From Gilvirhabdus luticola (GTDB lineage Bacteria; Bacteroidota; Bacteroidia; Flavobacteriales; Flavobacteriaceae): a stretch of 64,000 bases of DNA. The position numbers were made by a program, and so were the translations under genes. Positions within the stretch are counted from its first letter, which is position 1; the number at the start of each line of letters is the position of its first letter. Positions 8,011 to 16,339 of this stretch are shown piece after piece. The notes below the pieces were generated by a model that was not told where the DNA came from, did no database searches, and saw nothing but the letters and a program-made list of their open reading frames with translations. The stretch lies in NCBI RefSeq assembly GCF_032583975.1, contig NZ_JAWHTF010000001.1, one strand, 5' to 3'.

Positions 8011-11000
8011 ATTTTCATAAAATCTTCATTAAGTATCTTTTTTAAATACAATAGTAGTTCAATGGCATTATCTTTTGTAAAAACTAATGGCGGTTTTATT
8101 TTTAAAACGTTATGGTCTTTTCCATCAATGCTCATCAAAATGCCATAATCTTTCATTCTATTGGCTAAATAATCTGTTTTTTCTACTATTTGATTGGATT
8201 TTGTATCTACAAATTCAATTCCAAGAAATAACCCTTGTCCGCGCACATCACCGATGATTGGAAATTCTTTTGCTAATTTTTGCAATTCAGATTTTATAAA
8301 CTTACCAACGTGTAAGGCATTTTCTTGAAGCTTTTCACGCTTTACAACTCTTAAAACTTCAGTAGCAATGGCGCACGATACAGGATTTCCACCGAAAGTG
8401 TTAAAGTATTCCATGCCATTTGCAAACTTCTCTGCCACTTTTTGTGTACAGGCAACAGCTGCAATAGGATGTCCGTTGCCTAAAGGTTTTCCAATGGTAA
8501 CTATATCAGGAACAACATGATGCAACTGAAATCCCCAGAATGATTTCCCCATTCGACCGCATCCAGTTTGTACTTCATCAGAAATACAAATACCTCCAGC
8601 ATTTCGAATTAAGTTATAGGCTTCTGCTAAAAATCCCTCCGGTAGTTCTATTTGTCCGCCACAACTTATAATTGGTTCGATGATAAAACCACCTACTTCT
8701 TTACCTTCATTTTTTATTCTTTCTAAACATTTTTTTACTTCATTCGCATATTCTTCACCAGTATTTGTGCCTCTATATTTTCCTCTAAAACTGTCTGGTA
8801 AAGGAATAATATGTGTGTGTTCTGGAACACCACTTCCACCTTTTCCATCAAATTTATATGATGAAATATCGATACATATATTGGTATTTCCATGATAACC
8901 AAATTCACTAGCAATTATTTCACGACTACCTGTTGCAGCCTTTACCATTCTAATTGCCAATTCATTGGCTTCACTTCCTGAATTCACAAAATGTAGTACG
9001 TTTAATTCTGGAGGTAAGGTTTCAATCAATTCTTTGGCTAAATCATAAATGTTTTCATGCAAATAACGAGAATTGGTATTGATAAGTGCCATTTGTTCTC
9101 GTCCAGCTTTGACTACTGAATAATGTTCATGGCCAACATGAGCTACATTATTAACAGTATCAAGGTATTTTCTACCATTTTGATCCATGAGATATTGACC
9201 TACACCACGAACCATTTTAATTGGTGTTTTATACTGAAGTCTTAAGCTTTTTCCTAAATGCTTCTTTCTAAAAGAAATTAAGTCTTCATTCGAAATTTTT
9301 TGTTTATGCTGAAGTTCCTTAAAATTAAATAATAAGTTTGGATCTGGACAGATACTTTTCCAAACATCAATTTGATTGAAATATGCTACACCTGGAAAAT
9401 CAATAGAATAATTTAACATGGACAGCATAACTTGAAAATGAAGATGAGGAGACCAGTTTCCATTTTCCGGATGATTACCTATCTTACCAATTTCATCCCC
9501 TTTTTTAATCAGATCACCAATATGATGTTGCGTTGCACTTGCTACTGTTAAATGTCCATAAAGTGTATAGAATTCAAAACTGTCTTCAGTGTGTTTTAAT
9601 ATGACTAAACCGCCATATTCTTTATTGCCAGAATCATTAATGGCAGTAATTACAACACCATCATATAGTGAATGAACAGGAGATTTTTCGGGAAGCCAAA
9701 AGTCTATTCCTAAATGTATGGTTCTACTTTCTCTACCAAGATTTCCAATTTTATCATATTCTGATGAGGTGTAAATGGGACGAGGTTCTAAATAACCACC
9801 TGCAATAATTTTATAAGGAACTTGCTTCTGAAGTTTATTAATTTTAAACTGAAAAAAATCTAAATCATTGAATTCTTTTTCATGACCAATCCAACTACTT
9901 GAAACACTTAAATCTAATAGATGGATTTGCTTTTTGTTAATAGTTGGAAATAAATTAGTAAATGAAATAGTCTGTTTAGATGCCCAATGATTGAACTTTT
10001 GTTCATTTGGATGCGCTGTAAAACCACAAGCTGCTCTAAAGCTGAAATAGGCAAAATCAGGACTAATTGCATGCCACTTTTTTAATAATTCCCAAGCAGG
10101 TTTTTCACTAATAAGTAAATATTCATTTTTTGGTTCTTCAATTTTATTTATTTCAGATTTAGTAACTGAAATTACCAAACGCATAGCTATTGCAATGTAT
10201 AAATGATATAACTCTTCTTCAAGTAAATTCAAACTTGAATGATAACCTCTTACTATAGGTAGAGCTGCTTCCAGCGGATCATTGTGATGCATTATTGCAT
10301 AAGCGCAGCAAACAGCCACATCATTAATAATTTGAGAATAGACGGCATCACCAAAATCTATAAGTGTTTTTACTTTTGGTTGTAATAAATTTTCAGAAAC
10401 AATAATGTTATTATCGTTGGCATCATTATGAATAACACTTTTTCGAAGTAGAACATATGATTTTTGAAATGCTTCAAATTGTTGTTGAAATGATGATACG
10501 ATTTGTTTTTTATCAACAGAAAATAAATGCAAATGCTTTTTTGTCCAAAGAGATTTTGCAATGTCCCAAGCAAATTCTCTAGTTGATTGTTCATGTTTAA
10601 ACTCTTGTAAAGTTTTTGTAATCAATCCGCATTTTTTACCCAAGCTAAACCGTAAATCATCTAATTGTGGATTAACCGAACTCCAGAGCCTACCTTCTAT
10701 CCAAGAAATTAAACGAACATATCTTTTATTGCCTTGGTTGTCAATAGTCTCTGAAATGGAGTTTCCGCTTAAATCATTAATTACATTTGGAGTGTTTAGA
10801 TTTACCTTTGATTCTTGAATATGAAGCAATAATTTTTGCTGAAAATCGAGATAGTCTTCATTTTCATTTGGACGCGATATTTTCAATATATAGCAATCAA
10901 AATTCTTAACTCTAATTCTAAAATTAAGATCAATTTCTCCTGGAAGAATATATGCTTTACCTTTTATACCAAATAATTCTATAAGGAATTTTTCTGCCTG

Positions 11001-11033
11001 AGTAGGTGTAAGCTTAATGGTGCTATAATTCAT
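8007..11033 (-). CDS. APH kinase - M23/LytM - class III PLP phospho-lyase fusion, probable hydroxylysine degradation
   Basis: This 1008-residue protein joins three domains. Residues about 1-345 are an APH/choline-kinase-like kinase with the catalytic loop IHNDANDNN (Asp204) and metal site DFGD (Asp226). Residues about 400-570 are an M23/LytM domain with intact metal ligands, HLGID (His440, Asp444) and HLH (His530, His532). Residues about 580-1008 are a class III aminotransferase fold with the PLP lysine in TIGKP (Lys849) and SDEVQTG. The kinase and PLP parts resemble the human hydroxylysine kinase and 5-phosphohydroxylysine or phosphoethanolamine phospho-lyases. Beside a hydroxyproline operon, 5-hydroxylysine is the likeliest substrate; ethanolamine is the alternative. 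There is no signal peptide, so the peptidase-like domain should be cytoplasmic. A GNAT gene lies upstream with a 3-base gap. Confidence 0.85.
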   Translation of the reverse strand: MNYSTIKLTPTQAEKFLIELFGIKGKAYILPGEIDLNFRIRVKNFDCYILKISRPNENEDYLDFQQKLLLHIQESKVNLNTPNVINDLSGNSISETIDNQGNKRYVRLISWIEGRLWSSVNPQLDDLRFSLGKKCGLITKTLQEFKHEQSTREFAWDIAKSLWTKKHLHLFSVDKKQIVSSFQQQFEAFQKSYVLLRKSVIHNDANDNNIIVSENLLQPKVKTLIDFGDAVYSQIINDVAVCCAYAIMHHNDPLEAALPIVRGYHSSLNLLEEELYHLYIAIAMRLVISVTKSEINKIEEPKNEYLLISEKPAWELLKKWHAISPDFAYFSFRAACGFTAHPNEQKFNHWASKQTISFTNLFPTINKKQIHLLDLSVSSSWIGHEKEFNDLDFFQFKINKLQKQVPYKIIAGGYLEPRPIYTSSEYDKIGNLGRESRTIHLGIDFWLPEKSPVHSLYDGVVITAINDSGNKEYGGLVILKHTEDSFEFYTLYGHLTVASATQHHIGDLIKKGDEIGKIGNHPENGNWSPHLHFQVMLSMLNYSIDFPGVAYFNQIDVWKSICPDPNLLFNFKELQHKQKISNEDLISFRKKHLGKSLRLQYKTPIKMVRGVGQYLMDQNGRKYLDTVNNVAHVGHEHYSVVKAGREQMALINTNSRYLHENIYDLAKELIETLPPELNVLHFVNSGSEANELAIRMVKAATGSREIIASEFGYHGNTNICIDISSYKFDGKGGSGVPEHTHIIPLPDSFRGKYRGTNTGEEYANEVKKCLERIKNEGKEVGGFIIEPIISCGGQIELPEGFLAEAYNLIRNAGGICISDEVQTGCGRMGKSFWGFQLHHVVPDIVTIGKPLGNGHPIAAVACTQKVAEKFANGMEYFNTFGGNPVSCAIATEVLRVVKREKLQENALHVGKFIKSELQKLAKEFPIIGDVRGQGLFLGIEFVDTKSNQIVEKTDYLANRMKDYGILMSIDGKDHNVLKIKPPLVFTKDNAIELLLYLKKILNEDFMKI

Positions 11034-11036
11034 TAA

Positions 11037-11525
11037 TTAGTTTTCAAAATTATGAATATTTAAGTCTTTAATATCTAAACGCATATTAATCATGTGCTTT
11101 TTAAACCCTGATTTCTGATAGGCTTTTATGGCAGGAAGATTGTCATCATAAACATCAAGCCTTATTTCAAATACTTCTCTTTCTTTACACCATTTCAAAA
11201 GAGCATCTACGATAAGTTTATTATATCCATTTCCTCTGTGCTTTTCTGGCACAAACATAAACCCGAGATAACCTTGTTTGTCATGCTTTAAATAGTGTCT
11301 ATCAGGTTTGATTTTTGCATAACCTGATGCAACAATCTCTTTGTTTATTTCTACAACATAAACTTCAGATGTATCACTTTTTATTAGATCTGAAATACTA
11401 TAATAATTAATTTTCCCTTCTTTTATTGTTGGGTCCATCGGTCGCTCTGCTTCAATGACACCTTGCTCAAAATCCAAAAGGATTTGAATATCGTCTAAAG
11501 TAGCTTTTCTAACAATTGGTTTCAT
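11037..11525 (-). CDS. GNAT-family N-acetyltransferase
   Basis: This 162-residue protein is a single GNAT domain. The acetyl-CoA-binding stretch is visible as FVPEKHRGNGYNKLI, followed by EIRLDVYDDNLPAIKAYQKSGFK, the usual motif B region. It is transcribed toward the kinase-M23-phospho-lyase fusion and separated from it by 3 bases, so the two form an operon. The acceptor is unknown. An amine or amino acid in the same degradation pathway is possible by context, but general GNATs of this size act on many targets. Family confidence is high and substrate confidence is low. Confidence 0.88.
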   Translation of the reverse strand: MKPIVRKATLDDIQILLDFEQGVIEAERPMDPTIKEGKINYYSISDLIKSDTSEVYVVEINKEIVASGYAKIKPDRHYLKHDKQGYLGFMFVPEKHRGNGYNKLIVDALLKWCKEREVFEIRLDVYDDNLPAIKAYQKSGFKKHMINMRLDIKDLNIHNFEN

Positions 11526-11725
11526 GGAAAAAAATTAGTACAAGTTAGTAATTTTCGCATGATTATATTTAGTCAGTTTAGATCAAAAATTGAGTTTTGT
11601 CTGTTTGTCCAAAGTTAAAATCAATTCGTCGAAAAAATCATGAGAATCAATTTATTCTTTAGATATTTATAGTAGTTAATTGATTAATAGCTCTAAATCT
11701 AAATAACTAAAACTTAACATTTACT

Positions 11726-12004
11726 ATGGCACTAGAAATTGTAAATCTAGGAGATACGTTTGAAATAAAGGGCTCTCTAAATGAATCAAACGTAAATAAA
11801 TTTAAATCGCATTTCGAAAATATATTTAATACAACGAGTAGGCTTGTTATTAACATTGATGATTTAACCAGTATAGATAATCATGGTGTTTTGGCATTTG
11901 AAGATTTGTATAGAGAATCTTTAGACAAAAATAAAAAGCTATTTATTACTGGTTTTGGATGTCGTGAAATGTATGAACATTTAAAATCGATGAAAGTAGC
12001 ATAA
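11726..12004 (+). CDS. STAS-domain protein, phosphosite serine replaced by Asn
   Basis: This 92-residue protein is a lone STAS domain of the anti-anti-sigma type (compare SpoIIAA). The conserved loop reads SIDNHGVLAF at residues 49-58. In SpoIIAA-like proteins the residue after the Asp is the phosphorylated serine; here it is Asn52, so kinase control is unlikely. It is the first of two tandem paralogues, the second starting 89 bases later and aligning without gaps through this loop. No anti-sigma kinase gene lies nearby. Binding partners are unknown. About 200 bases upstream of it are noncoding, AT-rich and without a clear promoter box. Confidence 0.8.
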   Translation: MALEIVNLGDTFEIKGSLNESNVNKFKSHFENIFNTTSRLVINIDDLTSIDNHGVLAFEDLYRESLDKNKKLFITGFGCREMYEHLKSMKVA

Positions 12005-12093
12005 AATAAAATTCAGATTTACTCCTCTAAATCTATTAAAATGTGACTTAAACAGAAAGTTTGAGTCAAAACATTAACCTAATAATTATGTAA

Positions 12094-12402
12094 ATGGAAT
12101 TAACAATTAAAAACAATCACAATTATTTTGAAGTAGAAGGGATATTAGTAAAGTATAATGTTCATTTATTTCAAAAAAAGTTCCAACATATTTTTGATAA
12201 AAGAGATGGTTTAACGCTTAATATAACTGGCTTAAACAGAATAGACAGCTTTGGTATAAATGCCATTGCAAAAATTCATAACGAAGCCATTTCCAGGCAG
12301 AAAAGATTTTCTATTATTGGTTTAGGAAACAACGAGCTATTTAACCATTTTAAAACAATAGAATCTGTAGAAAATTTAGAAAATGTTGTCGCAATTCTAT
12401 AG
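12094..12402 (+). CDS. STAS-domain protein, phosphosite serine retained
   Basis: This 102-residue protein is a lone STAS domain and a paralogue of the preceding gene product. At the diagnostic loop it has RIDSFGINAI (residues 49-58), keeping Ser52 at the position phosphorylated in SpoIIAA-type anti-sigma-factor antagonists. The pair therefore looks like one switchable and one fixed member. It ends in a 6-base palindromic overlap (CTATAG) with the convergent DUF4407 gene. The function is inferred from the family: protein-protein switching in a partner-switch or polarity system. Cognate kinases or phosphatases are not in the window. Confidence 0.8.
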   Translation: MELTIKNNHNYFEVEGILVKYNVHLFQKKFQHIFDKRDGLTLNITGLNRIDSFGINAIAKIHNEAISRQKRFSIIGLGNNELFNHFKTIESVENLENVVAIL

Positions 12403-13497
12403 TGCTTTCTGTTGATGCTTAAAAAAGGCATCTGCTTGTAATTGCATCAATTCTCTTGCTTTTTTCCGTTTATAATTATAAAGTTCTTCTTCGTCTGCAA
12501 TGTCATTATAAATTTTGTTATTTATAGACATGTCTGTTTGTAATAGGATATTGCGTTGGTTTACCTTTTGCTCTACCCAAGTTTTAATGGCAGTTTCTTG
12601 ATCTTCTAATTTAAAATCGTACTCAGCTTTAGGAGATAATAATTTTGCAAAAATGGGAGAGGTTTCAATAGCCAGAAACAAAAGAAAAATAAAGAATGAT
12701 GGCAACCAAGGCAAAGATCCTAAAGCATTAACACGAGCCATTAAACCATCAAAATTATCAATAATAGGTTGTGAGTTAAGAACTTGAGTTTCATAATCAC
12801 TTTTAAGATTTTCAATTTGGGTTTCTGCTGAAGCGATTTTAGCCTTATTTTCAGCTTTTAGTTGTTGCAATTCTGTTAACAATGCATTATGTTTCTCTCT
12901 TTTTTCTTTATATACAGGACCTTTGCCTAAAAGCATTGTGCCTTCTCTTCCTTCTGCTTCAGCTATATACGTATCGTACAAAGCATTTACTTCTGCTTCT
13001 TTAGTATCTATTTGTTGTTTTAACGATTTAATATCGGTATTTAAATCTTCAATTGTAGGATTATATTGTTGCGCAATTTGATCTTTATTAACAAGAGTTA
13101 GATCATTTTTTTGTTCTAATAGGACTTGATTAATTTCCTTTTCAAATATTTTTAATTCTAAAGGTTTAGATATTACGATAGCAATAATTATAGCAAGAAA
13201 AATTCGAGGAGTTGCTTGTATGAGCTCATCTATAACATTCTTTCTTTTTTTAATTGTCGAAACAATATACTGGTCTAAATTAAAAATAAGAAGGCCCCAA
13301 ACAAATCCAAAAAAAATAGATGCTAATAAGTTGTCAAATACAGTATAAAGAGCGTAGCTCGAAGCAATAAAGGCCATAACTGCCGTGAAGAATACTGTGG
13401 CACCAATGCCTGCGTATTTATTCTGTTCTCCTTTAGAACAGTTCTCTAAAATATCTGTATCAGAACCTGAACAGATTATAAAAAATTGTTTTAACAT
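12397..13497 (-). CDS. DUF4407 membrane protein with central coiled coil
   Basis: This 366-residue protein has the DUF4407 layout. Four predicted transmembrane segments are seen: three in the first ~125 residues (around YAGIGATVFFTAVMAFIASS, then FFGFVWGLLIF, then IFLAIIIAIVI) and one at about 265-285 (FFIFLLFLAIET). Between the third and fourth is a long soluble coiled coil of about 120 residues rich in Glu, Gln and Lys. The C-terminus is basic and probably cytoplasmic. The family is widespread in Bacteroidota with no firm function. It is convergent with the second STAS gene, overlapping by 6 bases. The 294 bases on its 5' side hold a 14-bp palindrome and a stem-loop terminator, described separately, and no gene that I can see. 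Confidence 0.85.
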   Translation of the reverse strand: MLKQFFIICSGSDTDILENCSKGEQNKYAGIGATVFFTAVMAFIASSYALYTVFDNLLASIFFGFVWGLLIFNLDQYIVSTIKKRKNVIDELIQATPRIFLAIIIAIVISKPLELKIFEKEINQVLLEQKNDLTLVNKDQIAQQYNPTIEDLNTDIKSLKQQIDTKEAEVNALYDTYIAEAEGREGTMLLGKGPVYKEKREKHNALLTELQQLKAENKAKIASAETQIENLKSDYETQVLNSQPIIDNFDGLMARVNALGSLPWLPSFFIFLLFLAIETSPIFAKLLSPKAEYDFKLEDQETAIKTWVEQKVNQRNILLQTDMSINNKIYNDIADEEELYNYKRKKARELMQLQADAFFKHQQKAL

Positions 13498-13589
13498 AAC
13501 TTATTTGTTTTGATTGATTGTTTATTAGAACGCAAAAAAGTTTCAAATGTTACAAGCAAAGTTAAATTTAGTATAGATAAAGGTTGGGT

Positions 13590-13603
13590 GTAACAATTGT
13601 TAC
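13590..13603. promoter_or_regulatory. 14-bp perfect palindrome, possible operator
   Basis: GTAACAATTGTTAC is a perfect inverted repeat 92 bases upstream of the DUF4407 start, inside a noncoding stretch between 13498 and 13791. Its size and symmetry suit a dimeric helix-turn-helix regulator. No known consensus is matched with confidence, and AT-rich DNA makes short palindromes common, though a 14-mer containing four G/C bases is less so. Confidence 0.35.
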
Positions 13604-13738
13604 GTTGGTCTTTGGAAGTGATTATTACCTTTATCTAACACTTTGTTTAAACCCTGAAAGATTTTGTCTCAATTACCATAAACTAATAATATAAAATTAT
13701 AACAGAGTACCACAGATTTTAAATAGGTTTTTAGTTTT

Positions 13739-13793
13739 ATTGCCTTAAAAATATGGTTTGAATTTTAAAACTAATTTTTAAGGCAATTTTTTT
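13739..13793 (+). terminator. Rho-independent terminator facing rightward
   Basis: A perfect 14-bp inverted repeat (arms 13739-13752 and 13774-13787, ATTGCCTTAAAAAT and its complement) encloses a 21-base loop and is followed by seven T on the plus strand. The T run reaches into the stop codon of the leftward EamA gene. On the minus strand there is no comparable T run, so it is oriented for rightward transcripts, although the only gene upstream on that strand ends at 12402. Confidence 0.6.
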
Positions 13794-14658
13794 AAACTTT
13801 TCTTTTTTTAGAACGCATGCTCTCAATGACCACCGTTGCCAGAATTAATGAGCCTCCTATAAGTGTATTAGATGCTGGTATTTCATTTAAAATTAGATAT
13901 GCCATAATTATCCCTAATACAGGCTGAAGACTATTTATGATGCTGGCAGTGCTCACGGAAAAGTTTTTAAAACTATGGATAAACAAAGAATGGCCTATTG
14001 CTGTGGTAAACAAAGCGAGTAATATGACGTAAGGAAATTGTGTGTTGATATTATTTGTTCCTAAAATAAACACGAATGGAAGCAAAACAAAACTTAAAAT
14101 CAATATTTGATATGTCATAAGCACAGTACCATTATATCTAATAACTTGACCTTTTAATAAAACATTGCGCAAAGCAAAACAAAAAGCCGAAAGCACACCT
14201 AACATAACTCCTTTTACTTGAGAACTTTGAAAATTGAATTCAGGAGCCAAAATATAAACGCCTAAAATGACCAATAGACCCAAAAAGATATGGACTAAAT
14301 CCAATTTGGTTTTGTAAAAAATAGGCTCTATAAAGGCTGTAATTACAGGAAAAGTGAAAAGAGATAGCATACCCAATGCTACATTAGAGAGTTTCAAAGC
14401 ATAAAAATAGGTAATCCAATGGGCTCCAAGTAATATGGAGCTTAACACAATTCTTGAAATGTCTTTTTTTGACCTTACATTAAGATTATATTTTTTAAAT
14501 CTACAGAATAGATAAAGAAAAAATGTCCCTAAAATACAGCGCCACCAAATGGTTACTGGAGAAGGTAAATCTATATATCTTCCTAAAACTCCTGAAGTAC
14601 TAATTAGAGTAGTTGCTAACAGAAGTTCAAGTAGATGGTTGTTATGTTGGTTTTTCAT
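13792..14658 (-). CDS. EamA/DMT-family transporter
   Basis: This 288-residue protein has about ten hydrophobic helices in two homologous halves of five, the EamA arrangement of the drug/metabolite transporter superfamily. The sequence GMLSLFTFPVITAFIEP in the first half is mirrored by TASIINSLQPVLGIIMAYLI in the second. Members export small metabolites such as amino acids across the inner membrane. It lies 22 bases downstream of the M20 dipeptidase gene on the same strand, so co-transcription is likely, and export of surplus amino acids is a reasonable but unproven link. The C-terminus is short and basic (RSKKRKV). Confidence 0.88.
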   Translation of the reverse strand: MKNQHNNHLLELLLATTLISTSGVLGRYIDLPSPVTIWWRCILGTFFLYLFCRFKKYNLNVRSKKDISRIVLSSILLGAHWITYFYALKLSNVALGMLSLFTFPVITAFIEPIFYKTKLDLVHIFLGLLVILGVYILAPEFNFQSSQVKGVMLGVLSAFCFALRNVLLKGQVIRYNGTVLMTYQILILSFVLLPFVFILGTNNINTQFPYVILLALFTTAIGHSLFIHSFKNFSVSTASIINSLQPVLGIIMAYLILNEIPASNTLIGGSLILATVVIESMRSKKRKV

Positions 14659-14680
14659 TTAAGCCAGAAAGTCTAAAAGT

Positions 14681-16069
14681 TTATTTAGACAATTCAGTGT
14701 AATACTTATAAAACCACGGGATGGTTTCTATGCCTTTTAGGAAATTCCAAATTCCAAAATGCTCGTTTGGAGAATGTATAGCATCACTATCCAACCCAAA
14801 GCCCATTAAGATAGTTTTGCTCTTTAGCTCTTGTTCAAAAAGAGAAACTATTGGAATACTACCACCACTGCGTTGAGGAATTGGTGTTTTGCCAAATGTT
14901 TCTTCATAAGCTTTGCTTGCTGCTCTATAGCCAATACTGTCTATTGGTGTTACATAGCCTTGACCACCATGATGAGGTTTTACTTTTACTTTAACACCTT
15001 TTGGAGCAATACTTTCAAAATGTGTTTTAAATAATTCTGTTATTTCTTTCCAATCTTGATGAGGTACTAATCGCATTGATATTTTAGCAAAGGCTTTACT
15101 GGCAATAACTGTTTTTGCACCTTCACCAATATATCCACCCCAAATTCCATTAACGTCTAATGTTGGCCTTATTGAATTTCTCTCATTGGTTGTGTAACCA
15201 GTTTCACCATAGACTGCCTCAATGTCTAAAGCTTTTTTATAATCATCTAAATTAAAAGGTGCTTTTGCCATTTCTGCTCTTTCTTCTTTTGAAAGCTCTT
15301 CAACTTTATCATAAAATCCTGGAATAGTAATATGATTGTTTTCATCATGAAGAAAAGCAATCATTTTGGTCAATATGTTAATAGGATTGGCAACAGCTCC
15401 GCCATATAATCCAGAATGTAAATCTCTATTTGGTCCTGTGACCTCTACTTCTACATAACTCAACCCACGTAACCCTGTGGTAATAGAAGGTGTCTCTTTT
15501 GATATCATTCCAGTATCTGAAATCAAAATCACATCATTTTTAAGCTTTTCTCTGTTATCTTTAACAAAATCGGCTAGACTTTCGCTGCCAACTTCTTCTT
15601 CCCCTTCAACCATAAATTTCACATTGCACGGTAACTGGTTAGTTGCAACCATATATTCCAGAGCCTTTACATGCATATACATTTGACCCTTGTCATCACA
15701 TGAGCCACGAGCATAAATAGCGCCTTCTGGATGTAGTTCCGTACTTTTTATGACAGGTTCAAAAGGTGGAGAATTCCATAGATCTAAAGGGTCTGGTGGT
15801 TGTACATCATAGTGTCCGTACACCAAAACTGTTGGTAAACTTTTGTCAAAAACTTTTTCGCCAAAAACAATTGGATAACCTTTGGTTTCGCAAATCTCAA
15901 CCTTATCACAGCCAGCTTTTTCTAATTGTATTTTTACTGCTTCGGCCGTTTTTAAAACATCATTTTTATAAGTTGAATCTGCACTAATTGACGGAATTTT
16001 TAAAAGTTCTATGAGTTCGTCTATAAATCTGTTTTTATTTTCCTGGACGTAGGATTTTATGTTTTTCAT
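14681..16069 (-). CDS. M20-family dipeptidase (carnosine dipeptidase-like)
   Basis: This 462-residue cytoplasmic metallopeptidase has the M20 motifs in order. YGHYDVQPPDP carries the first zinc His and bridging Asp, MVEGEEEVGS carries the catalytic Glu and a zinc Glu, then SDTG, a dimerisation domain with DLHSGLYGG, and HSPNEHF near the C-terminus with the last zinc His. No signal peptide is present. It hydrolyses dipeptides, releasing free amino acids. It heads a probable two-gene operon with the EamA transporter and is divergent from tRNA-Leu across about 100 bases. Confidence 0.9.
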   Translation of the reverse strand: MKNIKSYVQENKNRFIDELIELLKIPSISADSTYKNDVLKTAEAVKIQLEKAGCDKVEICETKGYPIVFGEKVFDKSLPTVLVYGHYDVQPPDPLDLWNSPPFEPVIKSTELHPEGAIYARGSCDDKGQMYMHVKALEYMVATNQLPCNVKFMVEGEEEVGSESLADFVKDNREKLKNDVILISDTGMISKETPSITTGLRGLSYVEVEVTGPNRDLHSGLYGGAVANPINILTKMIAFLHDENNHITIPGFYDKVEELSKEERAEMAKAPFNLDDYKKALDIEAVYGETGYTTNERNSIRPTLDVNGIWGGYIGEGAKTVIASKAFAKISMRLVPHQDWKEITELFKTHFESIAPKGVKVKVKPHHGGQGYVTPIDSIGYRAASKAYEETFGKTPIPQRSGGSIPIVSLFEQELKSKTILMGFGLDSDAIHSPNEHFGIWNFLKGIETIPWFYKYYTELSK

Positions 16070-16128
16070 TTGGAAAGTTTATGTTCTTTTCAAAAGTATA
16101 AAAAAAGAACGTTTTTTGGTTGCAGAAG

Positions 16129-16158
16129 TTTGCAATATAAAAATCTTGCTTATATTTG
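16129..16158 (+). promoter_or_regulatory. Bacteroidota promoter for tRNA-Leu
   Basis: TTTG at 16129-16132 and TATATTTG at 16151-16158 match the -33 and -7 elements of the Bacteroidota primary sigma factor, with an 18-base spacer. The -7 box ends 11 bases before the tRNA 5' end, so transcription should begin only a few bases upstream of the mature tRNA. This is the cleanest promoter in the window. Confidence 0.8.
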
Positions 16159-16169
16159 CAGTCCTTATT

Positions 16170-16251
16170 GCGGGCGTGGTGGAATTGGTAGACACGCTAG
16201 ACTTAGGATCTAGTGCCGCGAGGTGTGAGAGTTCGAGTCTCTCCGCCCGCA
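16170..16251 (+). tRNA. tRNA-Leu, anticodon UAG
   Basis: The acceptor stem GCGGGCG (16170-16176) pairs with CGCCCGC (16244-16250), and A16251 is the discriminator. The anticodon arm CTAGA-CTTAGGA-TCTAG spans 16197-16213 with anticodon TAG at 16204-16206, reading CUA leucine codons. A long variable arm (class II), the D-loop GGTAGACAC and the T-loop GTTCGAGTC are present. CCA is not encoded; the next bases are CATTG. A strong promoter precedes it and a terminator follows at once, so it is a single-gene unit. Confidence 0.97.
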
Positions 16252-16256
16252 CATTG

Positions 16257-16285
16257 AGCTTCTCATTTCTTGAGAGGCTTTTTTT
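16257..16285 (+). terminator. Rho-independent terminator of tRNA-Leu
   Basis: A 9-bp stem (AGCTTCTCA, 16257-16265, with TGAGAGGCT, 16271-16279, one G-T pair) encloses a 5-base loop and runs into seven T at 16279-16285. It begins 6 bases after the tRNA 3' end. Confidence 0.88.
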
Positions 16286-16310
16286 ATAACTTCACTTTTA
16301 TAAATTAACT

Positions 16311-16318
16311 TATCTTTA
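16311..16318 (+). promoter_or_regulatory. Possible -7 box for the sugar symporter gene
   Basis: TATCTTTA differs from TAnnTTTG in its last base and lies 21 bases before the ATG at 16340, downstream of the tRNA terminator, so the symporter gene needs its own promoter here. No clear -33 TTTG is seen. The tandem GntR operator found at 21343 is not repeated here. Confidence 0.35.
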
Positions 16319-16339
16319 GTAACACTAAAAAACTAACTA

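Noticed and set aside
8007..11033. Annotating the fusion gene as a cell-wall M23 endopeptidase or a simple aminotransferase
   Set aside because: There is no signal peptide, and kinase and PLP domains flank the M23 part with all their catalytic residues, so neither single label describes it.
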